A stretch of 41,547 bases of DNA, taken from positions 1 through 41,547 of the forward strand of contig DPGK01000034.1 of NCBI GenBank assembly GCA_003523225.1. Direction: 5' to 3'. Numbering within the stretch: position 1 is the first letter of the stretch; each line of letters opens with the position of its first letter. The notes beneath the pieces were generated by a model. That model saw nothing but the letters and a program-made list of their open reading frames with translations, was not told the origin of the DNA and made no database searches. The translations under genes were made by a program, and so were the position numbers. Source of the stretch: Clostridiales bacterium. Lineage in GTDB: Bacteria; Bacillota; Clostridia; Oscillospirales; CAG-272. Positions 33,164 through 41,547 of the stretch are shown here, one piece after another.

Positions 33164-36100
33164 TCAGCTCTTTTGCATCATATAAAACGCCTGCAGCTTG
33201 GCGTCCTCGTGCGGAACGCCCTTTTCTTCCAGCTTACCGATGGCGCTCAGCATCTTCTGATAATCCTTGGCAATGATCTTTTTGAACTGAGGCAGATAAT
33301 CATTAAAATGCGAGATGATCTTTGCTGCAAACTCAGAACCGGTCGCGCGGACGTGCGCTTCTATCATCTCTTTAAGCTCGGCAATATCGTGCGCCTCGCT
33401 TACCGTACTCATAGTGACCATTTCCTTGTTCAGTCTCAGATACAGATCATGCCCCTCGTCAAGCACATAAGCGATTCCTCCGCTCATGCCCGCCGCAAAG
33501 TTTTTGCCGGTCTTACCGAGTATTACGGCGCGTCCTCCGGTCATGTATTCACAGCCGTGATCTCCACACCCTTCGGCGACAGCGACCGCGCCCGAATTGC
33601 GGACGCAGAAGCGCTCACCGGCGACGCCGTTTATATACGCCTCGCCGCTTGTGGCTCCGTAAAGCGCAACGTTACCAATTATGATATTGTCCTTTGCCTG
33701 AAATTCCGAGCCTGACTCAGGCTTCACGATCAGCTTCCCGCCGGAAAGTCCCTTGCCGAAATAATCGTTTGCGTCTCCGGTAAGCTCAAGCGTCAGTCCC
33801 TTGGGAAGAAACGCGCCGAAGGACTGTCCGCCGCCGCCCAGGCAATGCACCGTGTATGTGTCGGAGGGCAGCGAGTCACCGAATTTTTCGGTTATGACCG
33901 AACCGAGTATCGTTCCCACCGTCCTGTTTACGCTGGACACGCTGACCGACACCTCATGCGGCTTTCTTTTCTTGAAATAAGGCATAAAAGCTGGCAAAAG
34001 CACCTTTTCGTCCAGCGTATTCTGAAGCGCAAAGTCGTACACGTCCTCCTTACGGAAGTGGACCGGAGTGTTCTTTTCCAGTATCGGGGAAAGGTCTATC
34101 GTATCCGCCCGGTGAGTAATGCGCTTCTGACGCATACGCAGCTTTTCGGTGTGTCCCACCAGCTCGTCAACAGTGCGCACGCCGAGCTTTGCCATTATCT
34201 CACGCAGCTCCTCGGCGATGAAGGTCATGAAGTTCATCACATATTCCGGCTTGCCGCAGAAACGGCATCTCAGCTCCGGATTCTGTGTTGCGATCCCGAC
34301 AGGGCAGGTGTCAAGATTGCATACCCGCATCATTACGCAGCCCATTGTGACCAGAGGCGCGGTTGCAAAGCCGAATTCCTCAGCCCCGAGTATGCAGGCA
34401 ATAGCCACATCACGCCCGCTCATCAGCTTGCCGTCGGTCTCAAGCCGGACACGTGAACGCAGACCGTTGCGCACCAGAGTCTGATGCGCCTCGGCAAGAC
34501 CAAGCTCCCACGGAAGTCCTGCGCTGTGTATTGAGCTTTTGGGAGCTGCTCCTGTTCCGCCGTCGTAGCCGGAGATAAGTACCACTCCCGCACCTGCCTT
34601 GGCAACGCCTGCGGCGATCGTGCCGACACCCGCCTCGGATACCAGCTTTACCGATATCCGCGCGTTACGGTTGGCGTTTTTCAGATCGTATATGAGCTGG
34701 GCTAAGTCTTCAATTGAATATATATCATGGTGCGGCGGGGGAGATATCAGCGAAACGCCCGGAGTTGAATAACGTGTTTTGGCTATCCACGGATATACCT
34801 TTTTCCCGGGCAGATGTCCGCCCTCTCCGGGCTTTGCCCCCTGCGCCATTTTGATCTGAATTTCGGAGGCGCTGCAAAGATATGCGCTGGTAACGCCGAA
34901 TCTGCCCGACGCCACCTGCTTGATGGCGCTGTTCCTTTCAGTTCCGAATCGCGCGGGGTCTTCGCCTCCCTCTCCGGAGTTGGATTTGCCGCCAAGACGG
35001 TTCATGGCTATCGCCATGCAGGTGTGAGCCTCCTCGGAGATAGAGCCGTAGGACATCGCCCCGGTCTTGAAGCGTTTTACTATCTCGCTTGCGGGTTCAA
35101 CCTCCTCAAGCGGCACGCCTCCGTTCTCGTCCCAGACGAATTCCAGAAGGCCGCGCAGGGTGTGCGGCTTGCGTTCGTCGTCCACCATTGCGGTGTATTC
35201 CTTGAATTTTTCGTAAGAGCCGCTATGCGTCGCCTCACGCAGCGCTACAATGGTCTTGGGATTGTAAAGATGATCCTCGGCATTTTTGCCGGAGCGCAGC
35301 TTGTGGATACCAACGCTCTCAAGCGTCTCGTCCACGCCAAGACCCAGCGGATCAAACGCCTGATCGTGACGGAACTCCACGCCCTCGCCGATCTCCTCAA
35401 GACCTATGCCCTCAACGGGGCTGATGGTATTTGTAAAGTATTTGTCAATTACATCACGGCAGATGCCCACAGCCTCGAATATCTGCGCAGACTGATACGA
35501 CTGCAAGGTTGAAACGCCCATTTTTGAGGCGATCTTGACGATGCCGCGGAGGATCGCATTGTTGTAATCCGCAATGGCGGTGTGATAGTCCTTGTCAAGC
35601 CTGCCGCCGTCGATAAGAGCCGCAATGCTCTCCTGCGCCAGATATGGGTTTATGGCTCTTGCGCCGTAGCCGAGCAGGGTCGCAAAGTGATGCACATCCC
35701 TCGGCTCCGCGCTTTCAAGTATGATCGACACGGCGGTGCGCTTTTTGGTGCGTATCAGATACTGCTCCATTGCCGAGACGGCAAGCAGCGAGGGGATCGC
35801 CACGTGGTTTTCATCCACGCCGCGGTCGGAGAGAATGATGATATTTGCGCCTTTTTTGTAGGCGCGGTCACATTCGACAAACAGCCGGTCAAGCGCCTTT
35901 TCAAGCGAGGTGTTTTTATAGTACAGCAGCGAGACGGTCTGCACCCCGAAGCCCGGTTTGTTCATATGACGTATCTTCATAAGATCCACCGAGGTAAGGA
36001 TGGGGTTGTGGATCTGAAGCACTGCGCAGTTTTCCGGCTTTTCGCAAAGCAGATTACCGTCCGAGCCTACATACACGGTGGTGTCCGTCACCACCTTTTC

Positions 36101-37669
36101 GCGCAGCGCGTCGATAGGAGGGTTTGTGACCTGCGCAAAAAGCTGCTTGAAATAATTGAAGAGAGGCTGGTGCTTTTCGGAAAGCACGGCAAGCGGAATG
36201 TCGCAGCCCATTGAGGCTGTCGCTTCGATGCCGTTTTTCGCCATCGGCAGTATCGCCTCGTTCATATCCTCATATGTGTATCCGAATACCTTATAGAGCC
36301 GGTTGCGCTCCTCCTCGGAATAATGTGGGATCTTTTTGTTCGGTATCGGCAGCTCGGCAAGCGTAACAAGGTTGCTGTCCAGCCACTCGCCGTAAGGCTG
36401 ACGCCCGGCGTAGTACTCCTTGCACTCCTCGTCGGATATCACTGCCTTGCGCACGGTGTCCACAAGCAGCATCTTCCCGGGGCGGAGGCGATCCTTGCAG
36501 ACGATATCCCCGGCGGGAATATCCAGAACTCCCACCTCTGACGAAAGTATCAGCTTTCTGTCCTTGGTAATATAATATCTCGCCGGGCGCAGACCGTTGC
36601 GGTCCAGAACAGCACCCATTATGTCGCCGTCCGAGAAAAGAATGGCAGCCGGACCGTCCCACGGCTCCATCATAGTGGAATAATAGCGGTACATATCCCG
36701 CTTGGCGCGGCTCATGTTCGGGTCGTTCTCCCACGGCTCGGGAATGGTTATCATGACTGCCAGCGGCAGCGGAATGCCGTTCATAGTGAGAAATTCCAGC
36801 GTGTTGTCAAGCATTGCGGAATCCGATCCGGAAGCGTTTATGACCGGAAGGACCTTTACCATGTCCTCCTTCATGCAGACCGATTCCATCGTCTCCTCGC
36901 GCGCAAGCATACGGTCGGCGTTGCCCCGGATGGTGTTGATCTCACCGTTATGCAGTATAAGGCGGTTTGGATGCGCCCGCTCCCAGCTTGGCATGGTGTT
37001 GGTGGAAAAGCGGGAATGAACCATGGCGATGGCACTTTCGTAGGACGGATCCTGAAGGTCGGGATAAAAGCGGCGGAGCTGACCCACAAGGAACATTCCC
37101 TTGTAGACGATGGTCCTTGAGGAGAGGGAGCAGACATAGGTATTTTCGCTGCTCTGCTCAAAAACACGACGTATCACATACAGCTTTCGGTCAAAATCCA
37201 GCCCGCGGGCAATGCCTTCGGGGCGCTCAAGGAAGCACTGCGCGATATAGGGCATCGAGCTTCTCGCCTTTTCTCCGAGAATATCCGGGTTTGTGGGAAC
37301 GTCGCGCCACGCAATAAAGCGGACTCCCTCCTTGGCGCAGATGACCTCAAACATTTTTTCCGCCTGGCGGCGGCTGCGCGGATCCTGAGGGAAGAAAAAC
37401 ATACCGACGCCGTAGTCACGCGCCTCTCCGATATCCAGTCCGAGACTGCCGAAAAAAGAGTGGGATATCTGCAAAAGAATACCCACACCGTCCCCCGTAT
37501 CGCCGGAGGCGTCCTTTCCCGCCCGGTGCTCCAGTCTTTCAACTATGGACAGCGCGTCGTTTACAATTGAATGCGACGCCACGCCGTCAATACTCACCAC
37601 CGCGCCTATACCGCAGGCGTCATGCTCGTATGCCTCCTGATATAAGGTCTTCTGATCCGTTTCGTTCAT
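33164..37669 (-). CDS. gltB: Glutamate synthase large subunit
   Basis: Converts glutamine and 2-oxoglutarate into two glutamates. The 1501 residues show an 18-residue propeptide ending at Cys19 (YEHDACGIGAV), the N-terminal nucleophile of the type II glutaminase; a central domain; an FMN-binding synthase barrel with the 3Fe-4S ligands C-x5-C-x4-C in CVMMRVCNLDTCPVG; and a C-terminal beta-helix (GXGXG repeats such as GDANDYFGKGLSGGKLIV). The ATG at 37669 with AAAGGAAA upstream is chosen over a frame that starts 20 codons earlier. A structured 150-base region lies just upstream. It forms an ammonia-assimilation set with gltD, amt and glnN. Confidence 0.96.
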   Translation of the reverse strand: MNETDQKTLYQEAYEHDACGIGAVVSIDGVASHSIVNDALSIVERLEHRAGKDASGDTGDGVGILLQISHSFFGSLGLDIGEARDYGVGMFFFPQDPRSRRQAEKMFEVICAKEGVRFIAWRDVPTNPDILGEKARSSMPYIAQCFLERPEGIARGLDFDRKLYVIRRVFEQSSENTYVCSLSSRTIVYKGMFLVGQLRRFYPDLQDPSYESAIAMVHSRFSTNTMPSWERAHPNRLILHNGEINTIRGNADRMLAREETMESVCMKEDMVKVLPVINASGSDSAMLDNTLEFLTMNGIPLPLAVMITIPEPWENDPNMSRAKRDMYRYYSTMMEPWDGPAAILFSDGDIMGAVLDRNGLRPARYYITKDRKLILSSEVGVLDIPAGDIVCKDRLRPGKMLLVDTVRKAVISDEECKEYYAGRQPYGEWLDSNLVTLAELPIPNKKIPHYSEEERNRLYKVFGYTYEDMNEAILPMAKNGIEATASMGCDIPLAVLSEKHQPLFNYFKQLFAQVTNPPIDALREKVVTDTTVYVGSDGNLLCEKPENCAVLQIHNPILTSVDLMKIRHMNKPGFGVQTVSLLYYKNTSLEKALDRLFVECDRAYKKGANIIILSDRGVDENHVAIPSLLAVSAMEQYLIRTKKRTAVSIILESAEPRDVHHFATLLGYGARAINPYLAQESIAALIDGGRLDKDYHTAIADYNNAILRGIVKIASKMGVSTLQSYQSAQIFEAVGICRDVIDKYFTNTISPVEGIGLEEIGEGVEFRHDQAFDPLGLGVDETLESVGIHKLRSGKNAEDHLYNPKTIVALREATHSGSYEKFKEYTAMVDDERKPHTLRGLLEFVWDENGGVPLEEVEPASEIVKRFKTGAMSYGSISEEAHTCMAIAMNRLGGKSNSGEGGEDPARFGTERNSAIKQVASGRFGVTSAYLCSASEIQIKMAQGAKPGEGGHLPGKKVYPWIAKTRYSTPGVSLISPPPHHDIYSIEDLAQLIYDLKNANRNARISVKLVSEAGVGTIAAGVAKAGAGVVLISGYDGGTGAAPKSSIHSAGLPWELGLAEAHQTLVRNGLRSRVRLETDGKLMSGRDVAIACILGAEEFGFATAPLVTMGCVMMRVCNLDTCPVGIATQNPELRCRFCGKPEYVMNFMTFIAEELREIMAKLGVRTVDELVGHTEKLRMRQKRITHRADTIDLSPILEKNTPVHFRKEDVYDFALQNTLDEKVLLPAFMPYFKKRKPHEVSVSVSSVNRTVGTILGSVITEKFGDSLPSDTYTVHCLGGGGQSFGAFLPKGLTLELTGDANDYFGKGLSGGKLIVKPESGSEFQAKDNIIIGNVALYGATSGEAYINGVAGERFCVRNSGAVAVAEGCGDHGCEYMTGGRAVILGKTGKNFAAGMSGGIAYVLDEGHDLYLRLNKEMVTMSTVSEAHDIAELKEMIEAHVRATGSEFAAKIISHFNDYLPQFKKIIAKDYQKMLSAIGKLEEKGVPHEDAKLQAFYMMQKS

Positions 37670-37693
37670 TCTGACATTTCCTTTCTCTCTTTT

Positions 37694-37845
37694 GTGCCGT
37701 CCGCGACGCTGCGAGGGTGCGGCACACAAGCCTTGCGCGGCACAGCTCCGACAGCTTCAGAGCTTCAGTGCCATAAGGCAACTTTGCACGGGGTCCGCCG
37801 CATGGCTCTCACCTTCCCATGCTCGCTGCGGGACAGGACCCCGTG
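37694..37845 (-). promoter_or_regulatory. Structured leader upstream of gltB (candidate cis-regulatory RNA or palindromic element)
   Basis: Between the Amt/P-II gene and gltB three paired blocks follow one another: a ten-bp stem cacggggtcc/ggaccccgtg (37787-37796/37836-37845) that encloses a second stem gcatgg/ccatgc (37800-37805/37817-37822); a stem agctc/gagct (37744-37748/37760-37764); and gtgccg/cggcac (37694-37699/37720-37725). No U-run follows on the minus strand. I do not recognise a known glutamine riboswitch consensus. It may be a dispersed palindromic element, but its place directly before gltB makes a regulatory role worth testing. Confidence 0.5.
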
Positions 37846-37871
37846 TTGTTATTTATTATTTATTTTCCGGT

Positions 37872-39647
37872 TTATTCTACATCCTGCAAAGCGTCATAGC
37901 CTTCTTCGCCGGTTCTGACCTTTACAACATTTTCAACATTGTAAACAAATATCTTGCCGTCGCCGATGTGTCCGGTGTAAAGCACCTTTTTGGCAGTCTC
38001 GATTACAGCGGAGACCGGCACCTTGCTTACAACGATATCGACCTGGATCTTCGGCAGAAGCGTCGCTTCAATGGCAACTCCGCGGTAGAACTCCGGTCTG
38101 CCCTTCTGCGCGCCGCAGCCCATGACGTGGGAAACCGTCATTCCGGTGATGCCTATCGACATCATGGCGGTCTTGAGAGCCTCAAGTCGGGATTCCTTGC
38201 AGATGATCTCGACCTTTGTCAGCTTTCTGCCGCCGGCAGGAGCTTCAAACGTGGGCATCGCCTTGACCTCCACCGCCTCCGCAACGGGTACGTCGCCGCT
38301 TACGGCAACGGGCAGCTCGTCGTCGGACGGAACGGTTTCCGGAGCGAATATCATTCCGCCGTATGCGCTCGGCAGACCGTGCTCGGTCGGGTCAAGACCG
38401 ACTATCTCCTCCTCGCGGCTGACTCTCAGCCCGAATATCTTCTTTATGGCAAGGAAGGTAAGGGTGATCGTCACGGCAGTGAACGCCGCAGTTGCCAGCA
38501 CACCAAGCAGCTGAGTACCGAGCAGCTTGAAGCCGCCGCCGTAGAACAGACCCTCGCCGACTATCTGGTTTGCACCGAAGCTTACACCGTCGCCGTAGCC
38601 TCTTGCAAAGGCAGGTGCGGTCTCGGTCGCAAACAGACCGACAGCGATCGTTCCCCAGATACCGTTCATGCAGTGTACAGCAACAGCGCCGACGGGGTCG
38701 TCAACATGCAGCTTGTAGTCCAGCAGCCATACTCCGAACACGACCAGAAGTCCCGCAACAGCGCCTATCACGATCGAGCCGAGAGCGTCGACCACGTCGC
38801 AACCGGCAGTGATCGCAACAAGTCCCGCAAGGGAAGCGTTAAGACACATTGAAACATCGGGCTTGCCGTACTTTATCCATGTAAAGATCATGCAGACCAC
38901 CGTGGCAACGGCGGGAGCTATCGTTGTTGTCACAAATACCGAGCCAAGCTCCTCGACCGTGGTGGCAGCCGCACCGTTGAAGCCGTACCAGCCAAGCCAG
39001 AGAATGAACACACCAAGGCATCCGATTGTGATGTTGTGTCCCGGAATGGCGTTGACCTTGACCACCTTGCCGTCCTTTTTGGTGAATTTACCGATACGCG
39101 GACCGAGCATCGCCGCACCGATGAGAGCGCAGATGCCGCCGACCATGTGAATGCAGTTGGAACCGGCAAAATCATGGAAGCCGAGGCTTGCAAGCCAGCC
39201 GCCGCCCCAGGTCCAGTGAGCCTCGATGGGGTATATGACCGCCGAGATCACAGCCGAGTAAACACAGTAGGAAAGGAATTTGGTTCTTTCCGCCATGGCG
39301 CCCGAAACGATGGTCGCGGTGGTGGCGCAAAACACAAGGTTGAATACGAAGTTTGACCAGTCAAAGTTTGCGTAATCCGTGAAAATATCAAATCCCGGCT
39401 TGCCGATGATACCCACAAGATCCTCGCCGAGAAGCAGTCCGAAGCCTATGAGGATAAAGACCACGGTTCCGATGCAGAAATCCATCAGGTTCTTCATAAG
39501 GATGTTTCCGGCGTTTTTGGCGCGGGTAAAGCCCGTCTCGACCATTGCAAATCCGGCTTGCATCCAGAACACCAGTGCAGCACCTATCAAAAACCAGACG
39601 CTGAAAACCTCTCCGTTAACAGCAGATAATACTTCTTCCAAGCTCAT
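37872..39647 (-). CDS. amt: Ammonium transporter fused to a P-II signalling domain
   Basis: A 591-residue fusion. Residues 1 to about 415 are an Amt/Mep ammonium channel with about eleven helices (FWMQAGFAMVETGF, AHWTWGGGWL, DFAGSNCIHMVGG with a pore His, NASLAGLVAITAGC, VHCMNGIWGT). After a roughly 60-residue linker, residues 474-591 form a complete P-II (GlnB/GlnK) domain: RKLTKVEIICK strand, T-loop GCGAQKGRPEFYRG with the tyrosine (Tyr521) at the usual uridylylation position, and TGHIGDGKIFVYNVE of the nucleotide-binding B/C loops. Normally GlnK is separate and blocks Amt reversibly; here the blocker is tethered. It lies 39 bases after glnN and precedes gltB/gltD. Confidence 0.93.
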   Translation of the reverse strand: MSLEEVLSAVNGEVFSVWFLIGAALVFWMQAGFAMVETGFTRAKNAGNILMKNLMDFCIGTVVFILIGFGLLLGEDLVGIIGKPGFDIFTDYANFDWSNFVFNLVFCATTATIVSGAMAERTKFLSYCVYSAVISAVIYPIEAHWTWGGGWLASLGFHDFAGSNCIHMVGGICALIGAAMLGPRIGKFTKKDGKVVKVNAIPGHNITIGCLGVFILWLGWYGFNGAAATTVEELGSVFVTTTIAPAVATVVCMIFTWIKYGKPDVSMCLNASLAGLVAITAGCDVVDALGSIVIGAVAGLLVVFGVWLLDYKLHVDDPVGAVAVHCMNGIWGTIAVGLFATETAPAFARGYGDGVSFGANQIVGEGLFYGGGFKLLGTQLLGVLATAAFTAVTITLTFLAIKKIFGLRVSREEEIVGLDPTEHGLPSAYGGMIFAPETVPSDDELPVAVSGDVPVAEAVEVKAMPTFEAPAGGRKLTKVEIICKESRLEALKTAMMSIGITGMTVSHVMGCGAQKGRPEFYRGVAIEATLLPKIQVDIVVSKVPVSAVIETAKKVLYTGHIGDGKIFVYNVENVVKVRTGEEGYDALQDVE

Positions 39648-39686
39648 AATAATGAGACCTCCGAAAGTTAAGTGTAACTCGGCGCC

Positions 39687-41547
39687 TCAGCGAACGCCGA
39701 ACAAAAGATCGCCGTAGGACGGGTACGGCCACGCCTCAGAGGAGGAAACGGTCTCCATTTCGTCCACCGAAATGCGCAGGGCGCGCATATCTTCAAGAAC
39801 CGTTGTTTTATAAATGTCGGCAAGCTCTGCCATGTCGGTCACAGCCTTTGCGGCAAGCAGATCGTCCTCGAGCTTCTTGACGTTTCTGTATGTTTCGCCG
39901 ATAAGTGCGCACAGGCTCTTTACCGTATCCTTTTCATATGATACGTCCGCGTCCCCAAGCAGCGCGGTCTTTTCCGCGGCGGCGCGGGAGAGTCCGGAGG
40001 AATATGTGCTCATGGCGGGCAGAATGTCCTTGCGCACCATGTCAAGCATGGTCAGCGCCTCTATGTTGATGACCTTGCAGTAGTTTTCAAGCCGCACTTC
40101 GTGTCTTGCGCTCAGCTCGGCAAGGGTAAATACCTTGTGCGAGGTGAACAGCTTCACGTTCTTTTCGTCCATCATGTGCGCCAGCGCGTCGGGGGTGGAC
40201 TTCAGATTGTAAAGTCCGCGTTTTTCCGCTTCCTTTACCCAGGACTCGTCATAACCGTCGCCGTTGAAAATTATCCGCTTATGGGATGCAATGGTCTCCT
40301 TGATAAGGTCGTGCAGTGTGCGCTCGAAATCCGCGGTGTTCTCCAGCTTGTCGGCAAACTGGCAAAGCTCTTCCGCAACGACGGTGTTGAGCACCGTGTT
40401 GGCGCAGGAGATGGAAGCGGACGAACCGAGCATACGGAATTCAAACTTGTTGCCGGTAAAGGCAAAGGGGCTGGTACGGTTGCGGTCGGTGGTGTCACGC
40501 GGGAATTTCGGCAGCGTGTGCACGCCGATGCGCATCAGATCCTTCTGCTTCGGGTCATACTTTTCGTCCTTTTCGATAGCCTCAAGGATCTCGGAAAGAT
40601 CGCTGCCGAGGAACATCGAAACGATAGCGGGCGGCGCTTCGTTAGCGCCCAGACGGTGGTCGTTTCCGGCGGAGGCGACCGATATCCGGAGCAGATCCTG
40701 ATATTCATCCACGCCCTTGATAACCGCGCAAAGGAAAAGCAGGAACTGTGCGTTTTCGTAAGGCGTCTCGCCCGGCTCAAGCAGGTTCGCGCCGGTATCG
40801 GTGGAGATAGACCAGTTGTTGTGCTTTCCGCTTCCGTTTACCCCGGCAAAGGGCTTTTCGTGAAGCAGACAGACCAAGCCGTGCTTTTTGGCGACCTTCT
40901 GCATTATCTCCATCGTAAGCTGGTTGTGGTCGGCGGCAATGTTGGTGGTGGTGAAGATAGGAGCCATCTCATGCTGCGCGGGAGCGACCTCGTTGTGTTC
41001 GGTCTTTGCCAGAACACCCAGCTTCCAAAGCTCTTGGTTCAGATCCTTCATGAACGCCGACACGCGGGGCTTTATCGCACCGAAGTAGTGGTCGTCCAGC
41101 TCCTGTCCCTTGGGGGCACGTGCGCCGAACAGCGTTCTGCCGGTGTAGATAAGGTCCTTGCGTTTGTCGTACATATCCTTGTCAACAAGGAAATATTCCT
41201 GCTCGGGACCTACCGTGGTCTTTACCGACTTGACGCTGTCGTTGCCGAACAGCTTCAGAACGCGCAGCGCCTGACGGTTGATAGCTTCCATCGAGCGAAG
41301 CAGCGCCGTTTTCTGGTCAAGCGCCTCGCCGCCGTAGGAGCAGAAGACGGTCGGAATGCAAAGCACTCCGTCCTTGATAAAGGCATAGGAGGTTGCGTCC
41401 CACGCGGTGTAGCCTCTCGCCTCAAAGGTGGCGCGAAGTCCGCCGGAGGGGAAGGAGGAAGCGTCAGGCTCGCCCTGGATAAGCTCCTTGCCGGAAAATT
41501 CCATAATGACCTTTCCGCCGGCTTTGGGTGAAATAAAGCTGTCGTGC
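39687..41547 (-). CDS. glnN: Type III glutamine synthetase (partial, 5' end beyond window)
   Basis: Makes glutamine from glutamate, ammonia and ATP. The visible ATG at 41504 is internal: the frame continues without a stop to the right edge ([14 protein letters not shown] just before it), matching GSIII proteins, so about the first hundred residues are missing. GSIII signatures are plain: [68 protein letters not shown] and [19 protein letters not shown] enzymes form large hexameric double rings and are not adenylylated. It leads the visible nitrogen cluster; promoter and any leader lie outside the window. Confidence 0.96.
   Translation of the reverse strand, partial: HDSFISPKAGGKVIMEFSGKELIQGEPDASSFPSGGLRATFEARGYTAWDATSYAFIKDGVLCIPTVFCSYGGEALDQKTALLRSMEAINRQALRVLKLFGNDSVKSVKTTVGPEQEYFLVDKDMYDKRKDLIYTGRTLFGARAPKGQELDDHYFGAIKPRVSAFMKDLNQELWKLGVLAKTEHNEVAPAQHEMAPIFTTTNIAADHNQLTMEIMQKVAKKHGLVCLLHEKPFAGVNGSGKHNNWSISTDTGANLLEPGETPYENAQFLLFLCAVIKGVDEYQDLLRISVASAGNDHRLGANEAPPAIVSMFLGSDLSEILEAIEKDEKYDPKQKDLMRIGVHTLPKFPRDTTDRNRTSPFAFTGNKFEFRMLGSSASISCANTVLNTVVAEELCQFADKLENTADFERTLHDLIKETIASHKRIIFNGDGYDESWVKEAEKRGLYNLKSTPDALAHMMDEKNVKLFTSHKVFTLAELSARHEVRLENYCKVINIEALTMLDMVRKDILPAMSTYSSGLSRAAAEKTALLGDADVSYEKDTVKSLCALIGETYRNVKKLEDDLLAAKAVTDMAELADIYKTTVLEDMRALRISVDEMETVSSSEAWPYPSYGDLLFGVR

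Noticed and set aside
37787..37845. SRP RNA or glnA-type glutamine riboswitch
   Set aside because: The stems do not carry the conserved SRP GGAAG/AGCA loop nor the glnA or downstream-peptide motif core that I know, on either strand.
40101..41531. 476-residue plus-strand open frame opposite glnN
   Set aside because: It mirrors the highly conserved type III glutamine synthetase codon by codon on the other strand; no ribosome site, no domain, and a typical shadow frame in GC-rich coding DNA.

Overview
The window looks like a chromosomal piece of a Clostridia-type Bacillota, probably a gut Oscillospiraceae/Ruminococcaceae relative. The evidence is AGGAGG-type ribosome binding sites, TTGACA/TATAAT promoters with 17-base spacers, a PyrK-dependent class 1B dihydroorotate dehydrogenase, a type III glutamine synthetase, Wzm/Wzt export genes and many GC-rich intergenic hairpins. 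Species cannot be named from the sequence alone.

Layout. (1) 1-2100: a 3' half of a tRNA-Ser, preceded by helically phased 7-base repeats that look like integrase arm sites, then an AT-rich DUF262/HNH (GmrSD-like) defence gene. This is an integration hotspot. (2) 2101-2982: decayed and chimeric gene remnants (lipoprotein start, ATPase-like N-terminus joined to an alpha/beta-hydrolase tail). (3) 3350-10974: a six-gene plus-strand operon: cytosolic BNR/sialidase-fold protein, surface lamin-tail-domain protein, beta-helix lipoprotein, sugar-binding lipoprotein, FGGY kinase and HpcH/HpaI aldolase. A convergent GntR/FCD regulator (11148-11822) shares a TGTATAC motif with the operon promoter. It reads as an unassigned carbohydrate or sugar-acid utilisation locus without its own permease. 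(4) 12253-14280: an MscS channel and a small protein whose N-terminus resembles the RRXRR/PLMP domain of IscB. Its reading frame opens at ATA and has a strong internal start. A multi-hairpin intergenic element follows.

(5) 14308-24383, minus strand: a complete UMP biosynthesis operon, pyrC-carA-carB-pyrK-pyrD-pyrF-pyrE-pyrB, with a consensus promoter and a terminator hairpin in the leader (attenuator). PyrB carries a C-terminal zinc ribbon like that of PyrI but no PyrI allosteric domain. A palindromic element splits the operon between carB and pyrK. (6) 24703-31364, minus strand: a surface-polysaccharide cluster (GT4, acyltransferase, GT4, Wzm, Wzt, GT32) with its own promoter and terminator and with base-composition breaks inside genes. 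(7) 31652-41547, minus strand: an ammonia-assimilation set, glnN (cut by the window edge), an Amt transporter fused to a P-II domain, gltB and gltD, with a structured 150-base region just before gltB. Ammonium imported by Amt would be fixed by glutamine synthetase and passed to glutamate by GOGAT, and the glutamine feeds carbamoyl-phosphate synthase in the neighbouring pyrimidine operon.

Most interesting leads: the PyrB-zinc-ribbon fusion, the Amt/P-II fusion, the ATA/dual-start RRXRR-like small protein, the structured gltB leader, the pyr attenuator without a visible pyrR, a 36-base repeat seen at two loci, and the tRNA-Ser attachment site.
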